The notes under the pieces are model-generated. The model was not told the origin of the DNA. It was given only the letters and a program-made list of their open reading frames with translations, and did no database searches. Shown here piece after piece: positions 8,735-16,773 of a DNA stretch of 44,199 nt (positions are counted from its first letter, which is position 1; each line of letters starts with the position of its first letter). The stretch covers positions 74,473 to 118,671 of the forward strand of contig CAMDBI010000008.1 of assembly GCA_945889005.1 (NCBI GenBank). The letters run 5' to 3'. Origin of the DNA: Bacteroides fragilis. GTDB lineage: Bacteria; Bacteroidota; Bacteroidia; Bacteroidales; DTGW01. The position numbers and the translations under genes are program-made.

Positions 8735-9571
8735 CTACATCAAATTTTTTAGACTCCACGGACTCTCATCGTCAATAGCTTGACCGCCTACAAAGAGGGT
8801 TCCAATCTCTTTTCCTTCGAGTATTTCGAAAACAATTTCAGGGTCTTCGCCGGCAGCAATAACCATATCGATATTGTTGCGGGTGCAATTACGGGCAGCA
8901 ACCATTTTGGTAACCATGCCGCCTTTGGCAAAACCAGTACCTGCGCCTTCGGCAACCTCAATAACTTCTTCTACATCGGTTACTTTGGTAATAATGGTGG
9001 CATCGGAATTTTTACGCGGATCGGCCGAGTAAAGGCCATCAATATCTGAAAGTAAAATTAATAAATCGGCTTCTATTAGAACTGCTACATGCGACGATAA
9101 GGTATCGTTGTCGCCAAACTCTATTTCGTCGGTCGAAACGGTATCGTTTTCGTTTATAATGGGTAAAATGCCCATATCGAGTAGTGCGTTTATAGTATTT
9201 TTGGCATTCCTACGACGAACAGGATTGACAACTACATCTTTTGTAAGTAAAACCTGAGCTACATTTTGATTATAATTGTCAAAATGTTTTGCATAAATAT
9301 TCATTAATTCGGCTTGACCTATGGCTGCTAATGCTTGTTTTTTGGCTAATTGCGAAGGACGTTCTTTTAATCCGAGTTTGCCAGCTCCAACAGCTATTGC
9401 TCCTGATGTTACCAACAATACATTTCTTCCTTGTTTGCGCATTTCGCACAAGACCATTACCAATTTTTCTATCCTTGGATAATTTAATGTGCCATTAGAA
9501 TGCGTTAAAGTTGAAGTTCCTACTTTAACAACTACTTTCTTCTTATCTATGAGTTTTTTTCTGTCTTCCAT
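8735..9571 (-). CDS. proB: Glutamate 5-kinase (short form)
   Basis: First, committed step of proline synthesis: ATP-dependent phosphorylation of glutamate. The 278-residue protein is the amino-acid kinase domain alone: KVVVKVGTSTLTH at the N-terminus, LLVTSGAIAVGAGKLGL, the substrate-binding INENDTVS and FGDNDTLS motifs, LLILLSDIDGLY, and GTGFAKGGMVTKMVAA. The C-terminal PUA domain of the E. coli type (about 367 residues) is absent, as in other short ProB proteins. ProB is normally feedback-inhibited by proline. ATG at 9571. The proA partner follows downstream after a toxin remnant. Confidence 0.96.
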   Translation of the reverse strand: MEDRKKLIDKKKVVVKVGTSTLTHSNGTLNYPRIEKLVMVLCEMRKQGRNVLLVTSGAIAVGAGKLGLKERPSQLAKKQALAAIGQAELMNIYAKHFDNYNQNVAQVLLTKDVVVNPVRRRNAKNTINALLDMGILPIINENDTVSTDEIEFGDNDTLSSHVAVLIEADLLILLSDIDGLYSADPRKNSDATIITKVTDVEEVIEVAEGAGTGFAKGGMVTKMVAARNCTRNNIDMVIAAGEDPEIVFEILEGKEIGTLFVGGQAIDDESPWSLKNLM

Positions 9572-9682
9572 AATGAAGCTGCCCCCGATATTGTATAAAT
9601 ATGTAAACGTATTGCAAAAATATGAATTTTTACAATACTACATGAACATATAAATTAAGATTTAATGATTTTTATCATTTTC

Positions 9683-9890
9683 TTAATTCTACTTTGGCAG
9701 ATTTGTAATGCCTTTCTAATAGTCGCAAAGCGGCGAAATATTAATTCGGTGCTACGTACCTAATTGTTTTGGTATATTGTGTTTCTACAAAAATGTCGCA
9801 ACTATGTTGCATTTATTATACTATGTTATCGTCTTATTCGATGCTATGTATGTAGTTTTCAGTTTTATTAATCTGTCAAAGTAGAATTAA
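9683..9890. repeat. MITE-like dispersed repeat, copy 1
   Basis: This 208-base element is bounded by 21-base inverted repeats with one mismatch (9683-9703, TTAATTCTACTTTGGCAGAT...; 9870-9890 its complement). Inside are small hairpins GTCGC-AAA-GCGGC (9722-9734) and GCAAC-TAT-GTTGC (9798-9810). A second copy with the same module order is at 29872-30125. No open reading frame of note lies inside. The rest of the gene-free stretch 9572-10175 holds the long inverted repeat at 10064 and AT-rich sequence without recognised signals. Confidence 0.85.
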
Positions 9891-10063
9891 TTAGAAAAGG
9901 AAATAAAAAGTATCACTTTTGTCGGTTTAAAATTAAATTGAGATGAAATTTCGACCGACTTGTGCCGAGCTTAGTCTAAGTAAGAAAAAAATCTGTGTTT
10001 TTTAAACCAAACAATAATAGCAAAGTATATACGTTCTGAAAAGATTTATAACCCATTAATATT

Positions 10064-10151
10064 AAAAACATTTCCAAAGTTTTTTTAATTCAATAATCAA
10101 AAACTATCAGAGCGAAAGTATTTTATTGAAATAAACTTTGGAAATGTTTTT
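10064..10151. repeat. Long inverted repeat downstream of the nitronate monooxygenase-like gene
   Basis: Perfect 19-base arms AAAAACATTTCCAAAGTTT (10064-10082) and its complement (10133-10151) enclose a second pair TTCAATAA (10089-10096) / TTATTGAA (10123-10130). The 88-base structure ends 24 bases before the stop codon side of the gene at 10176, so it could serve as its transcription terminator, although the arms are longer than usual. Confidence 0.8.
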
Positions 10152-10175
10152 CAATGTATTGGATAAGAAAAATAT

Positions 10176-11249
10176 TTATTGGAAAGCCTTTTCCATATCG
10201 GTTTTTAACTCATTTACGAGTGCTTTTACCGATACTATTTCGTTGCAACGATATGCATTAGCTCCTGCAAATACAAAAGCATCGAGCAAGTCGCCACGCG
10301 ACGATTTGCCTAACACACGTGCAATACAGTATGGAGCAGTTTTGGGGTTGCACGAACGAAGGCAATGGTGAGGACATTTGAAAGGAATAGTTTCGCCTTT
10401 CATTGTTCTTTCGGTAAATGAATTGCGAATAACTCTACCAGGCAATCCAACGGGACTTTTTATAATGGTAATATCTTCTTTCTTTGCATCTAAATATGCT
10501 TTTTTGAAATCGTCGTGAACATCGCATTCGTGAGTTGTTACAAAACGAGTCGCCATTTGAACACCCGATGCTCCTATTTTTATGAATTTTGCAATATCGT
10601 TGCCATCAAAAATGCCACCAGCAGCAATTACTGGTATCTTTTCTTCGAGAGTATTGGTATATTCAACAAGTTCTTTTATAAGTTCTTCCAATGTTGCAGT
10701 GGTGCCATTTACAACATCGTCGAATGCATAACCTAAATGGCCTCCAGCAAGCGGACCTTCTAAAATTACTGCATCGGGTACTTTATTGTAGTTTTGTTTC
10801 CACTTTTTATAAATAATATTGAATGCCCTTGCCGATGAAACAATAGGAATAAGTTTTATATTACTTCCCTGTGTGAGTTTTGGAAGATCCAAAGGAAGTC
10901 CAGAACCTGAAATTATAATATCGACTTTTTCTTCAACACAAACTTTGATAAAATCTTCAAAGTTAGATAGCACAACCATAACATTTACAGCAAGTACGCC
11001 TTTTGAATTGGCTCTAACATATCTAATCTCTTTACGTAATGCTTCGTTATTGACTTCTACAAATTGAGAACCTTTTGAATTCTCATAATCGCCTAAACCA
11101 ACACTGGCAATAGTGCCAACACAACCTTCGTTTGCTACTGCTGTTGCGAGTCTAGAGCCTGAAACCCTTACACCCATACCACCTTGAATAATTGGAGGAT
11201 AAATTTCTAATTCTCCTATCTTCAAAGGAGTGATGCTATTATTTGACAT
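10176..11249 (-). CDS. NAD(P)H-dependent flavin oxidoreductase, nitronate monooxygenase family
   Basis: 357-residue FMN-binding TIM barrel of the 2-nitropropane dioxygenase/FabK superfamily. Family signatures: PPIIQGGMGVRVSGSRLATAVANEG at the N-terminus (in parts PPIIQGGMGV, LATAVANEG), a central EGPLAGGHLGY, PVIAAGGIFDGNDIAKFI and IGASGVQMATRFVTTHECDVH, which hold the flavin phosphate. A cysteine-bearing tail PHHCLRSCNPKTAPYCIARV follows, common to the bacterial subgroup with unassigned substrates. It could oxidise nitronates or act as an enoyl-ACP-like reductase; sequence alone does not decide. It sits 121 bases downstream of the thioesterase gene on the same strand. Confidence 0.9.
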   Translation of the reverse strand: MSNNSITPLKIGELEIYPPIIQGGMGVRVSGSRLATAVANEGCVGTIASVGLGDYENSKGSQFVEVNNEALRKEIRYVRANSKGVLAVNVMVVLSNFEDFIKVCVEEKVDIIISGSGLPLDLPKLTQGSNIKLIPIVSSARAFNIIYKKWKQNYNKVPDAVILEGPLAGGHLGYAFDDVVNGTTATLEELIKELVEYTNTLEEKIPVIAAGGIFDGNDIAKFIKIGASGVQMATRFVTTHECDVHDDFKKAYLDAKKEDITIIKSPVGLPGRVIRNSFTERTMKGETIPFKCPHHCLRSCNPKTAPYCIARVLGKSSRGDLLDAFVFAGANAYRCNEIVSVKALVNELKTDMEKAFQ

Positions 11250-11370
11250 TCGTCTTGTTTATAGTTTAGTAATTAAATATTTAGTCAAATATAAATTATA
11301 TATTGACATTTTCAAATTAAAAACCGCAAAGTTAGGATTATTTTCCGAAAACGACATACTATCTAAAAAA

Positions 11371-11784
11371 CTATTCGAATAAAGCTTTTAAATCCATTAC
11401 TTCACTAGGGCGAACAGGGCGACCATTTCTCAGGGCAACCCCTGTAACTTGTGCAGAAATGCACTTTTTTTGGTCTGAACTACGATAAATTTCTTGTATA
11501 AATGCAAGTCGAACATTGCCCTCCATTTGGCATGTAACTGTAACTATAAAAAGATCGCGACTTTGTAAAGCCAACTTATAGTCAATTTCAATACGGGTAA
11601 CCACTAAATCAATTCCTTCTTCGTGCAACTTTGCAAAATCAATTTTTTTTGAAATTAGAAATTCGTGACGTGCATGTTCCAAATAATTTTGATAAACCGA
11701 ATTGTTTACAATGCCCTGTAAATCTAACTCATAATCTCTAACTTGTAATTCAATCGTGAATTTAATGGCGTTTTTTTCGATCAT
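11371..11784 (-). CDS. Acyl-CoA thioesterase, 4-hydroxybenzoyl-CoA thioesterase-like (hotdog fold)
   Basis: About 137 residues from the ATG at 11784 (frame also open from a TTG at 11799). The motif VRDYELDLQGIVNNSVYQNYLEHARHEFL (seen in parts as VRDYELD, GIVNNSVYQNYLEHAR) is the YbgC/FadM-type active-site region. The catalytic Asp usual in D-x-x-G-H-V-N-N is here DLQGIVNN, so Asp is kept and His is replaced by Ile. The hydrophobic strand VTRIEIDYKLALQSRDLFIVTV matches the second half of the fold. It likely hydrolyses an acyl-CoA in the cytoplasm. It lies 30 bases after the phytoene-synthase-like gene, which suggests one transcript. Confidence 0.88.
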   Translation of the reverse strand: MIEKNAIKFTIELQVRDYELDLQGIVNNSVYQNYLEHARHEFLISKKIDFAKLHEEGIDLVVTRIEIDYKLALQSRDLFIVTVTCQMEGNVRLAFIQEIYRSSDQKKCISAQVTGVALRNGRPVRPSEVMDLKALFE

Positions 11785-11814
11785 TTGTTTTTTGAACAAA
11801 GATATAAATTAATA

Positions 11815-12645
11815 TTATGCAGCCATATTGCCAACTCTACAAACAATTAATAACCACACTTTGTGCAAATTATTAATTCTATATCGTTTTTTTAATATTT
11901 CAGAAGCACGTGCAGCTTTTATTTTATTGAACAATTTTGTGTAATATACATAAGCCAAATAAACACCCGAACGCACTTCTTTTTTGAGCTTTTGAATACC
12001 TTGAATTGCTTTTTTAAAATCGGCATCAATATCTTGTTCGATAAGCATTTTGTTCGATTCGGTAAAATTTTCGAAAGAAACTGCTGGAAAATAAACACGA
12101 CCTCGGTTTACATAATCGTCCTGAACATCTCTCAAAAAATTTACCTTTTGAAAAGCAGAACCTAAGGATTGGGCATAAGCCTTTAAAGCATTGTACTCTT
12201 GATCGTTGTCTTTATAAAATATTCGAAGACACATAAGACCAACAACTTCCGCTGATCCAAAAATATATTGATTATACTCCTTGTTGTCGAATGTACTGTT
12301 ATACAAATCCATTTCCATGCTTTTCAAAAAGGTTTTTATTTGCTCATAATCTATATTATATTCGTAAACAACTTGCTGAAAAGCTTGAAGTATAGGATTG
12401 CTGCTAAACTTCATTTCAATAGCGTTCCAAGTATCCGATTTGAAGCGTTCGAGAGCGGTTTTCTGATCTATTGTATTGAAAGTATCAACTATTTCGTCGG
12501 CATACCTAAAAAAACTATAAATAACACAAATGGGTTCGCGATACGTTTTTCCGAAAAGCCTTATTCCCATGTAAAACGATGTACTATAATTTTTGGTAAT
12601 TTGTCTGCAGCAATCTACTGCAGTTCTATTATATAACGCTACCAT
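11815..12645 (-). CDS. Phytoene/squalene synthase family protein
   Basis: 276-residue trans-isoprenyl diphosphate synthase that condenses two prenyl diphosphates head to head. Both Asp-rich magnesium sites are present: DEIVD at 50-54 and DVQDD at 173-177. The surrounding TSFYMGIRLF and FLRDVQDDYVNRGRVYFP are typical. Product could be phytoene (carotenoids) or squalene/hydroxysqualene; no desaturase, cyclase or HpnC/D/E neighbours are present, so the symbol is left open. First gene of a probable operon with the thioesterase. ATG at 12645, divergent from the TPR gene across 210 bases that contain no clear promoter match. Confidence 0.92.
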   Translation of the reverse strand: MVALYNRTAVDCCRQITKNYSTSFYMGIRLFGKTYREPICVIYSFFRYADEIVDTFNTIDQKTALERFKSDTWNAIEMKFSSNPILQAFQQVVYEYNIDYEQIKTFLKSMEMDLYNSTFDNKEYNQYIFGSAEVVGLMCLRIFYKDNDQEYNALKAYAQSLGSAFQKVNFLRDVQDDYVNRGRVYFPAVSFENFTESNKMLIEQDIDADFKKAIQGIQKLKKEVRSGVYLAYVYYTKLFNKIKAARASEILKKRYRINNLHKVWLLIVCRVGNMAA

Positions 12646-12855
12646 TTATTGTGTTGTTTAATTTCAATTAATCAATAAATATTTTAAATAATCTATTCAA
12701 GTATCATGCTTTATTATTAGTGAATGAAAATACAGTAAATAATTAAAAAAACAAAAAGAAATTAATTTTGTTTAACTTTTTGTATTATTTATTAAACATT
12801 ATTGCGGTTGATATGTTTTAATATAGAATATTGTAATAATTAAAAAACATTCGCC

Positions 12856-13602
12856 ATGAAAACTATATACTTTTATGCCATACTTGCATTGCTTAGTTCT
12901 AATACTTTATATTCAAATACGAGTTTATTGAAAGAAAGCATTTATAATGCCTACATTATAGGAAATATTGGTAAGTGGGAACAACTTACAAGTTCATACG
13001 ACTATAAAAGCTCTAAAGATCAATTGTCAATTATTGAGCACGAAGAAATGTTTGGAATATATTATGGGCTAATAGCATACTTCATTGGAAATAATATGAA
13101 TAAAAAAGCTGAAACCCTCCTTTTAAAGGCAAATAAACAATTGGAGAAAATTATGCATGATCATCCAAACAATGTTCGTTTAAATGCAATTCACGGAGCA
13201 TTTTTGGGCTACGCCATTGGACTCAATCCATTAAAAGCTCCATTTTTAGGTTACAAAAGCCAAGAAAAGATAGACAAAGCATTAAAAAGAGATAGTAAAA
13301 ATCCTTATGCATGGCTCGAAAAAGCGAATAGTTTGTTTTATGCACCAATGTTTGTTGGTGGTTCACAAAGCGATGCTATTGCAGCCTACAAGAAAAGTAT
13401 TGAGTTTTTCGAAAAAAATACTAATAACACCCACAATTGGATTTACTTAAATGCGCTCATTTCGTTGGCAAATGCATATCTCGAAAATGGTTATGTTGCT
13501 TTATCAATTACAGTGTATCAAAAAATTCTTCGTATTGAACCTAAATTTTATTGGGTAAAAAACGAGTTATTACCTACAGCACAAAAAAAATTACCTTCAT
13601 AA
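12856..13602 (+). CDS. Exported TPR-repeat protein of unknown function
   Basis: 248 residues. A signal peptide covers about residues 1-20 (MKTIYFYAILALLSSNTLYS), so the mature protein is probably periplasmic. The rest is helical with tetratricopeptide-like units: GLIAYFIGNNMNKKAETLLLKANK, NPYAWLEKANSLFYAP, SDAIAAYKKSIEFFE and LANAYLENGYVALSITVYQKIL (given here as landmarks). It lies 123 bases upstream of cbiM on the same strand, so co-expression with the cobalt transporter is possible, but a periplasmic TPR protein is not a standard transporter part. The 123-base gap shows no recognisable cobalamin or metal riboswitch. Confidence 0.8.
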   Translation: MKTIYFYAILALLSSNTLYSNTSLLKESIYNAYIIGNIGKWEQLTSSYDYKSSKDQLSIIEHEEMFGIYYGLIAYFIGNNMNKKAETLLLKANKQLEKIMHDHPNNVRLNAIHGAFLGYAIGLNPLKAPFLGYKSQEKIDKALKRDSKNPYAWLEKANSLFYAPMFVGGSQSDAIAAYKKSIEFFEKNTNNTHNWIYLNALISLANAYLENGYVALSITVYQKILRIEPKFYWVKNELLPTAQKKLPS

Positions 13603-13725
13603 TGGTTTCATAACATGAATAATTAGTATTTTGGCAGTTACAATTATTTATTGGTTGATTTGATTCAATGTCAATAAAAACAACCACTTCAATGATTGCA
13701 TTGTTAAAATCTAATTATCTACATT

Positions 13726-14403
13726 ATGCATATCCCCGATGGATATTTAAGTCCACAAACATATTTGCCCTTATATGGAATATATATTGCAATTGCTGCA
13801 ATTGCTGTTCGAAAAGTTAAAAAAGAGTTAAATACCCGTTTGGTTCCTTTTTTAGGCATGGCTGCTGCATTTTCGTTTCTGATTATGATGTTTAATATTC
13901 CAATACCAGGAGGCACTACTGGTCATGCTGTAGGGGCATCGATTATTGCAATAATTTTAGGACCTTGGGTTGCATGCATTACTGTTTCTGTGGCACTTAT
14001 TATTCAAGCATTTGTCTTTGGCGATGGAGGAATAACAGCTTTGGGAGCCAATTGCGTAAATATGGCAATTGTAATGCCATTTGTGTCGTATTATGCTTTT
14101 AAACTACTTGCAGGCGATGGATCTAACGAACGTCGACTAGCATTGGCTGCATTTATAGCAGGCTATATCGGAATAAATGTTACAGCTATTGTTACAGCAT
14201 TACAATTTGGAATACAACCATTAATCGCAGTAGGTGCCGATGGAAATCCACTTTATGCACCATATCCGCTTAAAATTGCTTTGCCTGCTATGGCATTGGA
14301 ACACCTTTTGCTATTTGGTTTTGTCGAAGGTCTTGTAACGATGCTTATTTTCAAATATTTTTACAAAAACAATAAAGAATCGATTACAATTTTAAAAAAA
14401 TGA
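13726..14403 (+). CDS. cbiM: ECF cobalt/nickel transporter substrate-binding membrane component
   Basis: 225-residue integral membrane protein with about seven hydrophobic segments. The invariant N-terminus MHIPDGYLSP supplies the metal ligands (the free amino group, His2), and GGTTGHAVGAS gives the other His of the square-planar metal site. Family hallmarks FGDGGITALGANCVNMAIV and LEHLLLFGFVEGLVT are present. It binds Co2+ or Ni2+ and delivers it through the CbiQ/CbiO module. It heads the group cbiM, PDGLE gene, cbiQ, cbiO; the 186-base gap after it holds a hairpin element. Cobalt is likely given the B12-dependent mutase in this window, but nickel is not excluded. Confidence 0.95.
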   Translation: MHIPDGYLSPQTYLPLYGIYIAIAAIAVRKVKKELNTRLVPFLGMAAAFSFLIMMFNIPIPGGTTGHAVGASIIAIILGPWVACITVSVALIIQAFVFGDGGITALGANCVNMAIVMPFVSYYAFKLLAGDGSNERRLALAAFIAGYIGINVTAIVTALQFGIQPLIAVGADGNPLYAPYPLKIALPAMALEHLLLFGFVEGLVTMLIFKYFYKNNKESITILKK

Positions 14404-14445
14404 TAATTTTGATTTTAGAATCCAATATCGATTTGTTAAAAAAAT

Positions 14446-14503
14446 GGGTTCGACTTTGTTCAACCCGAAACTTACATAATAGTTTCATACAGAGCGAAGT
14501 CGA
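14446..14503. repeat. Triple-hairpin element between cbiM and the PDGLE gene
   Basis: Three nested or adjacent inverted repeats: GGGTT/AACCC (14446-14450, 14462-14466), GAAACT/AGTTTC (14467-14472, 14481-14486), and TCGACTTTGTTC/GAGCGAAGTCGA (14450-14461, 14492-14503, two mismatches). It lacks a U run and so may be a dispersed palindrome or processing site rather than a terminator. Confidence 0.55.
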
Positions 14504-14589
14504 CGTGTGATTTAAAAACGAAAAACCTAAACTATACGATATTGTTCAATAATCCATCGTCCATTTCGAAACAATATATGAAATAAAAA

Positions 14590-14931
14590 ATGCCCTCATT
14601 CAATAAAAAAATAATCATCGCATTGCTCATCTTGGTTGTTTTATCGCCCATAGGCTTACTATTGCCTCAGTGGTTTAATGCCGGCGATGCTTGGGGCGAG
14701 TGGTCGCCCGAAAGTGTTAAAGAACAGCTTGGTTTTACCCCAATAGGCATGGAAGGCGATGCTTCTACATGGATTGCGCCTCTACCCGATTATAGCAATG
14801 GAAACGAAAAGAATTCGCTCGCAAAGAATACAATTTATTATTTACTGTCAGGTTTTATAGGCATAAGTCTTATTGCTTTAATTACGTTTGTGTTACATAC
14901 CTTTGCAAAAAAGCAGAAACTTGACTACTAA
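14590..14931 (+). CDS. PDGLE-domain protein of the cobalt/nickel transporter
   Basis: 113 residues: a transmembrane helix at about 7-26 (IIIALLILVVLSPIGLLLP), an outside loop with GDAWGEWSPESVKEQLGF and TWIAPLPDYS, and a second helix at about 83-103. The layout and the SPIGLLLP...AWGEW signature match PDGLE/CbiN-like subunits that accompany CbiM in many ECF metal transporters and are sometimes fused to it. Its end overlaps the likely start of cbiQ by 11 bases. Confidence 0.85.
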   Translation: MPSFNKKIIIALLILVVLSPIGLLLPQWFNAGDAWGEWSPESVKEQLGFTPIGMEGDASTWIAPLPDYSNGNEKNSLAKNTIYYLLSGFIGISLIALITFVLHTFAKKQKLDY

Positions 14932-15853
14932 CACAAAAATCTCCGATTTTCTGAAAACAACTGAAACAAATATCCCTTACAAAAGGAATCATTTTTTTCA
15001 CAATACTTCATTTGTCGACAAAACCCTGTCAAAAACAGCTAATTTGATCAATACCGGATTCGTTCATGTCGATTTGGCTTCGAAAAATGGTTTAATGCAA
15101 TTGCTCGATGCCCGTATTAAGGTTCTTTTTATGCTTTTTTTCATTGTATTAGTAAGTATTATAGGCTCTATCGAAAAACAATTAATTGTTTCCTCAATCA
15201 TTATCGTACTTTTTGGATTTTCGCGTATATCAATCCTACATATTTACTCGAAAATACTAATATTGGGTTTTGTTTTTGGGTTTTTAGTAGTATTGCCAGC
15301 ATCGCTAAATGTTTTTCAACAAGGGACAATTATATTTCCCATCATCGAATTGAGTTCCAACAAGCAATTTTGGATTTACCTGATCCCAAAAAACATTGGA
15401 GTTACTTATGAAGGAAGCTTTTTTGTATTAAAATTCTTTGTGCGGTTGGTCAACTCTTTGTCGCTGACTTTTCTAATTTTCTACACAACCCCGTTTAACG
15501 ATATTATTAAATCACTCAAGATGCTCAAAGTGCCCGATTTGTTCCTGATGGTTATTTTGCTTACCTGGAAATTCTTGTTTATACTTTCACAAACTGTCGA
15601 AGAAACATATATGGCACTTAAATCGCGTTGGTGGGAACGAACACATGGTTCGCAAGCACGCCAAATTGTAGCTGGTCGGATTTTGTTCATTTACCGTCGT
15701 GCCTGGATCAAATACGACGAAACATACAAAGCCATGATATCGCGAGGATACAATGGACATGTACAACTTCTATATGCCTCAAAAATTGGCATTAAAGACA
15801 CTTTTTTTATAGGTTTTTTTGTAATTATTGGCATCTTATTATTGTTACTCTAA
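14921..15853 (+). CDS. cbiQ: ECF cobalt/nickel transporter energy-coupling membrane component
   Basis: Membrane scaffold (T component) linking CbiM to the ATPase. The family N-terminus is FVDKTLSKTANLI...LASKNGLMQLLDARIKVL, followed by about five to six hydrophobic helices. The two coupling-helix motifs are visible: MALKSRWWERTHGSQAR and YKAMISRGYNG (Ala-x-x-x-Arg-Gly). No ATG occurs before the conserved N-terminus: the first ATG is at 15095 and would delete it. Start is therefore probably the TTG at 14921, overlapping the upstream gene; a TTG at 14888 is also possible. The stop directly abuts the ATG of cbiO, indicating translational coupling. Confidence 0.92.
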   Translation: MTTNTKISDFLKTTETNIPYKRNHFFHNTSFVDKTLSKTANLINTGFVHVDLASKNGLMQLLDARIKVLFMLFFIVLVSIIGSIEKQLIVSSIIIVLFGFSRISILHIYSKILILGFVFGFLVVLPASLNVFQQGTIIFPIIELSSNKQFWIYLIPKNIGVTYEGSFFVLKFFVRLVNSLSLTFLIFYTTPFNDIIKSLKMLKVPDLFLMVILLTWKFLFILSQTVEETYMALKSRWWERTHGSQARQIVAGRILFIYRRAWIKYDETYKAMISRGYNGHVQLLYASKIGIKDTFFIGFFVIIGILLLLL

Positions 15854-16663
15854 ATGAAAGAAATCATACAACTTGAAAATATCCATTATAGCTATTCGAA
15901 CAAACACAAAGCACTCGAAGGAATTAACCTTTCGGTCAGAAAAGGAGAAATACTGGCTATTATCGGCTCAAATGGAAGTGGTAAATCTACTTTGTTTCAT
16001 GTAATAGGAGGACTGATATTCCCCAATAATGGCGATTATTTTTTTAAGCAATCAGCCATTACCGAACGGGCTTTACAAAACGATAGTGTAAATCGCAATT
16101 TCAGGAGCAATATCGCTTATGTTTTTCAAAATCCCGATAGCCAATTATTTTGTCCGACTGTATTCGACGAATTAATGTTTGCCCCGCTACAATTGGGTCA
16201 CACTATTGAAATAGCACGCGAACGTACACATTTAGTTATGAAAATGCTCAATATCGAAACCCTAAGCGATCGACCTACTTATATGCTATCGGGAGGCGAA
16301 AAAAAGCGAGTTGCCATAGGATCTGTATTGACTATGAACCCAGAAGTATTGCTTTTTGACGAACCTATGAGCGGTCTCGATCCCAAATCGCGGGCTTTTC
16401 TTATCGAGTTGCTCTTTCAGCTCAACGAGGCAGGTAAAACAATACTAATTGCTACACACCACCTTCAATTGGTAGACCATTTGCAATCGCGGGTTGCTGT
16501 AATTAACGAACAGCACAGCATTGAAAAAATGGGCACAGCCAACGATATACTTTCAGATAAAGATTTACTGGTTCGCACCAATCTTATTCACGAAAATTGG
16601 CATGTTCATGGTTCCATTCGTCACAAACATGTATCGACCGAAATGTTACATAAACACGAATAA
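15854..16663 (+). CDS. cbiO: ECF cobalt/nickel transporter ATP-binding protein
   Basis: 269-residue ABC ATPase that powers the transporter. Walker A GSNGSGKST at 38-46, Q-loop FQNPDSQLFCPTV (the PDxQ form is typical for ECF ATPases), ABC signature LSGGEKKRVAIGSV, Walker B LLFDEPMSGLD and switch His in ATHHLQLV. The C-terminal tail has histidines (HENWHVHGSIRHKHV), which might bind metal, a speculative point. Its ATG follows the cbiQ stop with no spacer. Confidence 0.95.
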   Translation: MKEIIQLENIHYSYSNKHKALEGINLSVRKGEILAIIGSNGSGKSTLFHVIGGLIFPNNGDYFFKQSAITERALQNDSVNRNFRSNIAYVFQNPDSQLFCPTVFDELMFAPLQLGHTIEIARERTHLVMKMLNIETLSDRPTYMLSGGEKKRVAIGSVLTMNPEVLLFDEPMSGLDPKSRAFLIELLFQLNEAGKTILIATHHLQLVDHLQSRVAVINEQHSIEKMGTANDILSDKDLLVRTNLIHENWHVHGSIRHKHVSTEMLHKHE

Positions 16664-16773
16664 TAAACCAATGTCGTATAGTTAATCTCAATCAATTAAA
16701 AATAATGCATTTCCCTATATTAGTGCTTTATTGATAAAAACTTGATGAATCTTTTGGAGACATATTTTGGAAA

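Noticed and set aside
13603-13725. Cobalamin or nickel/cobalt riboswitch upstream of cbiM
   Set aside because: No conserved B12-box or NiCo-type junction could be recognised in these 123 bases.
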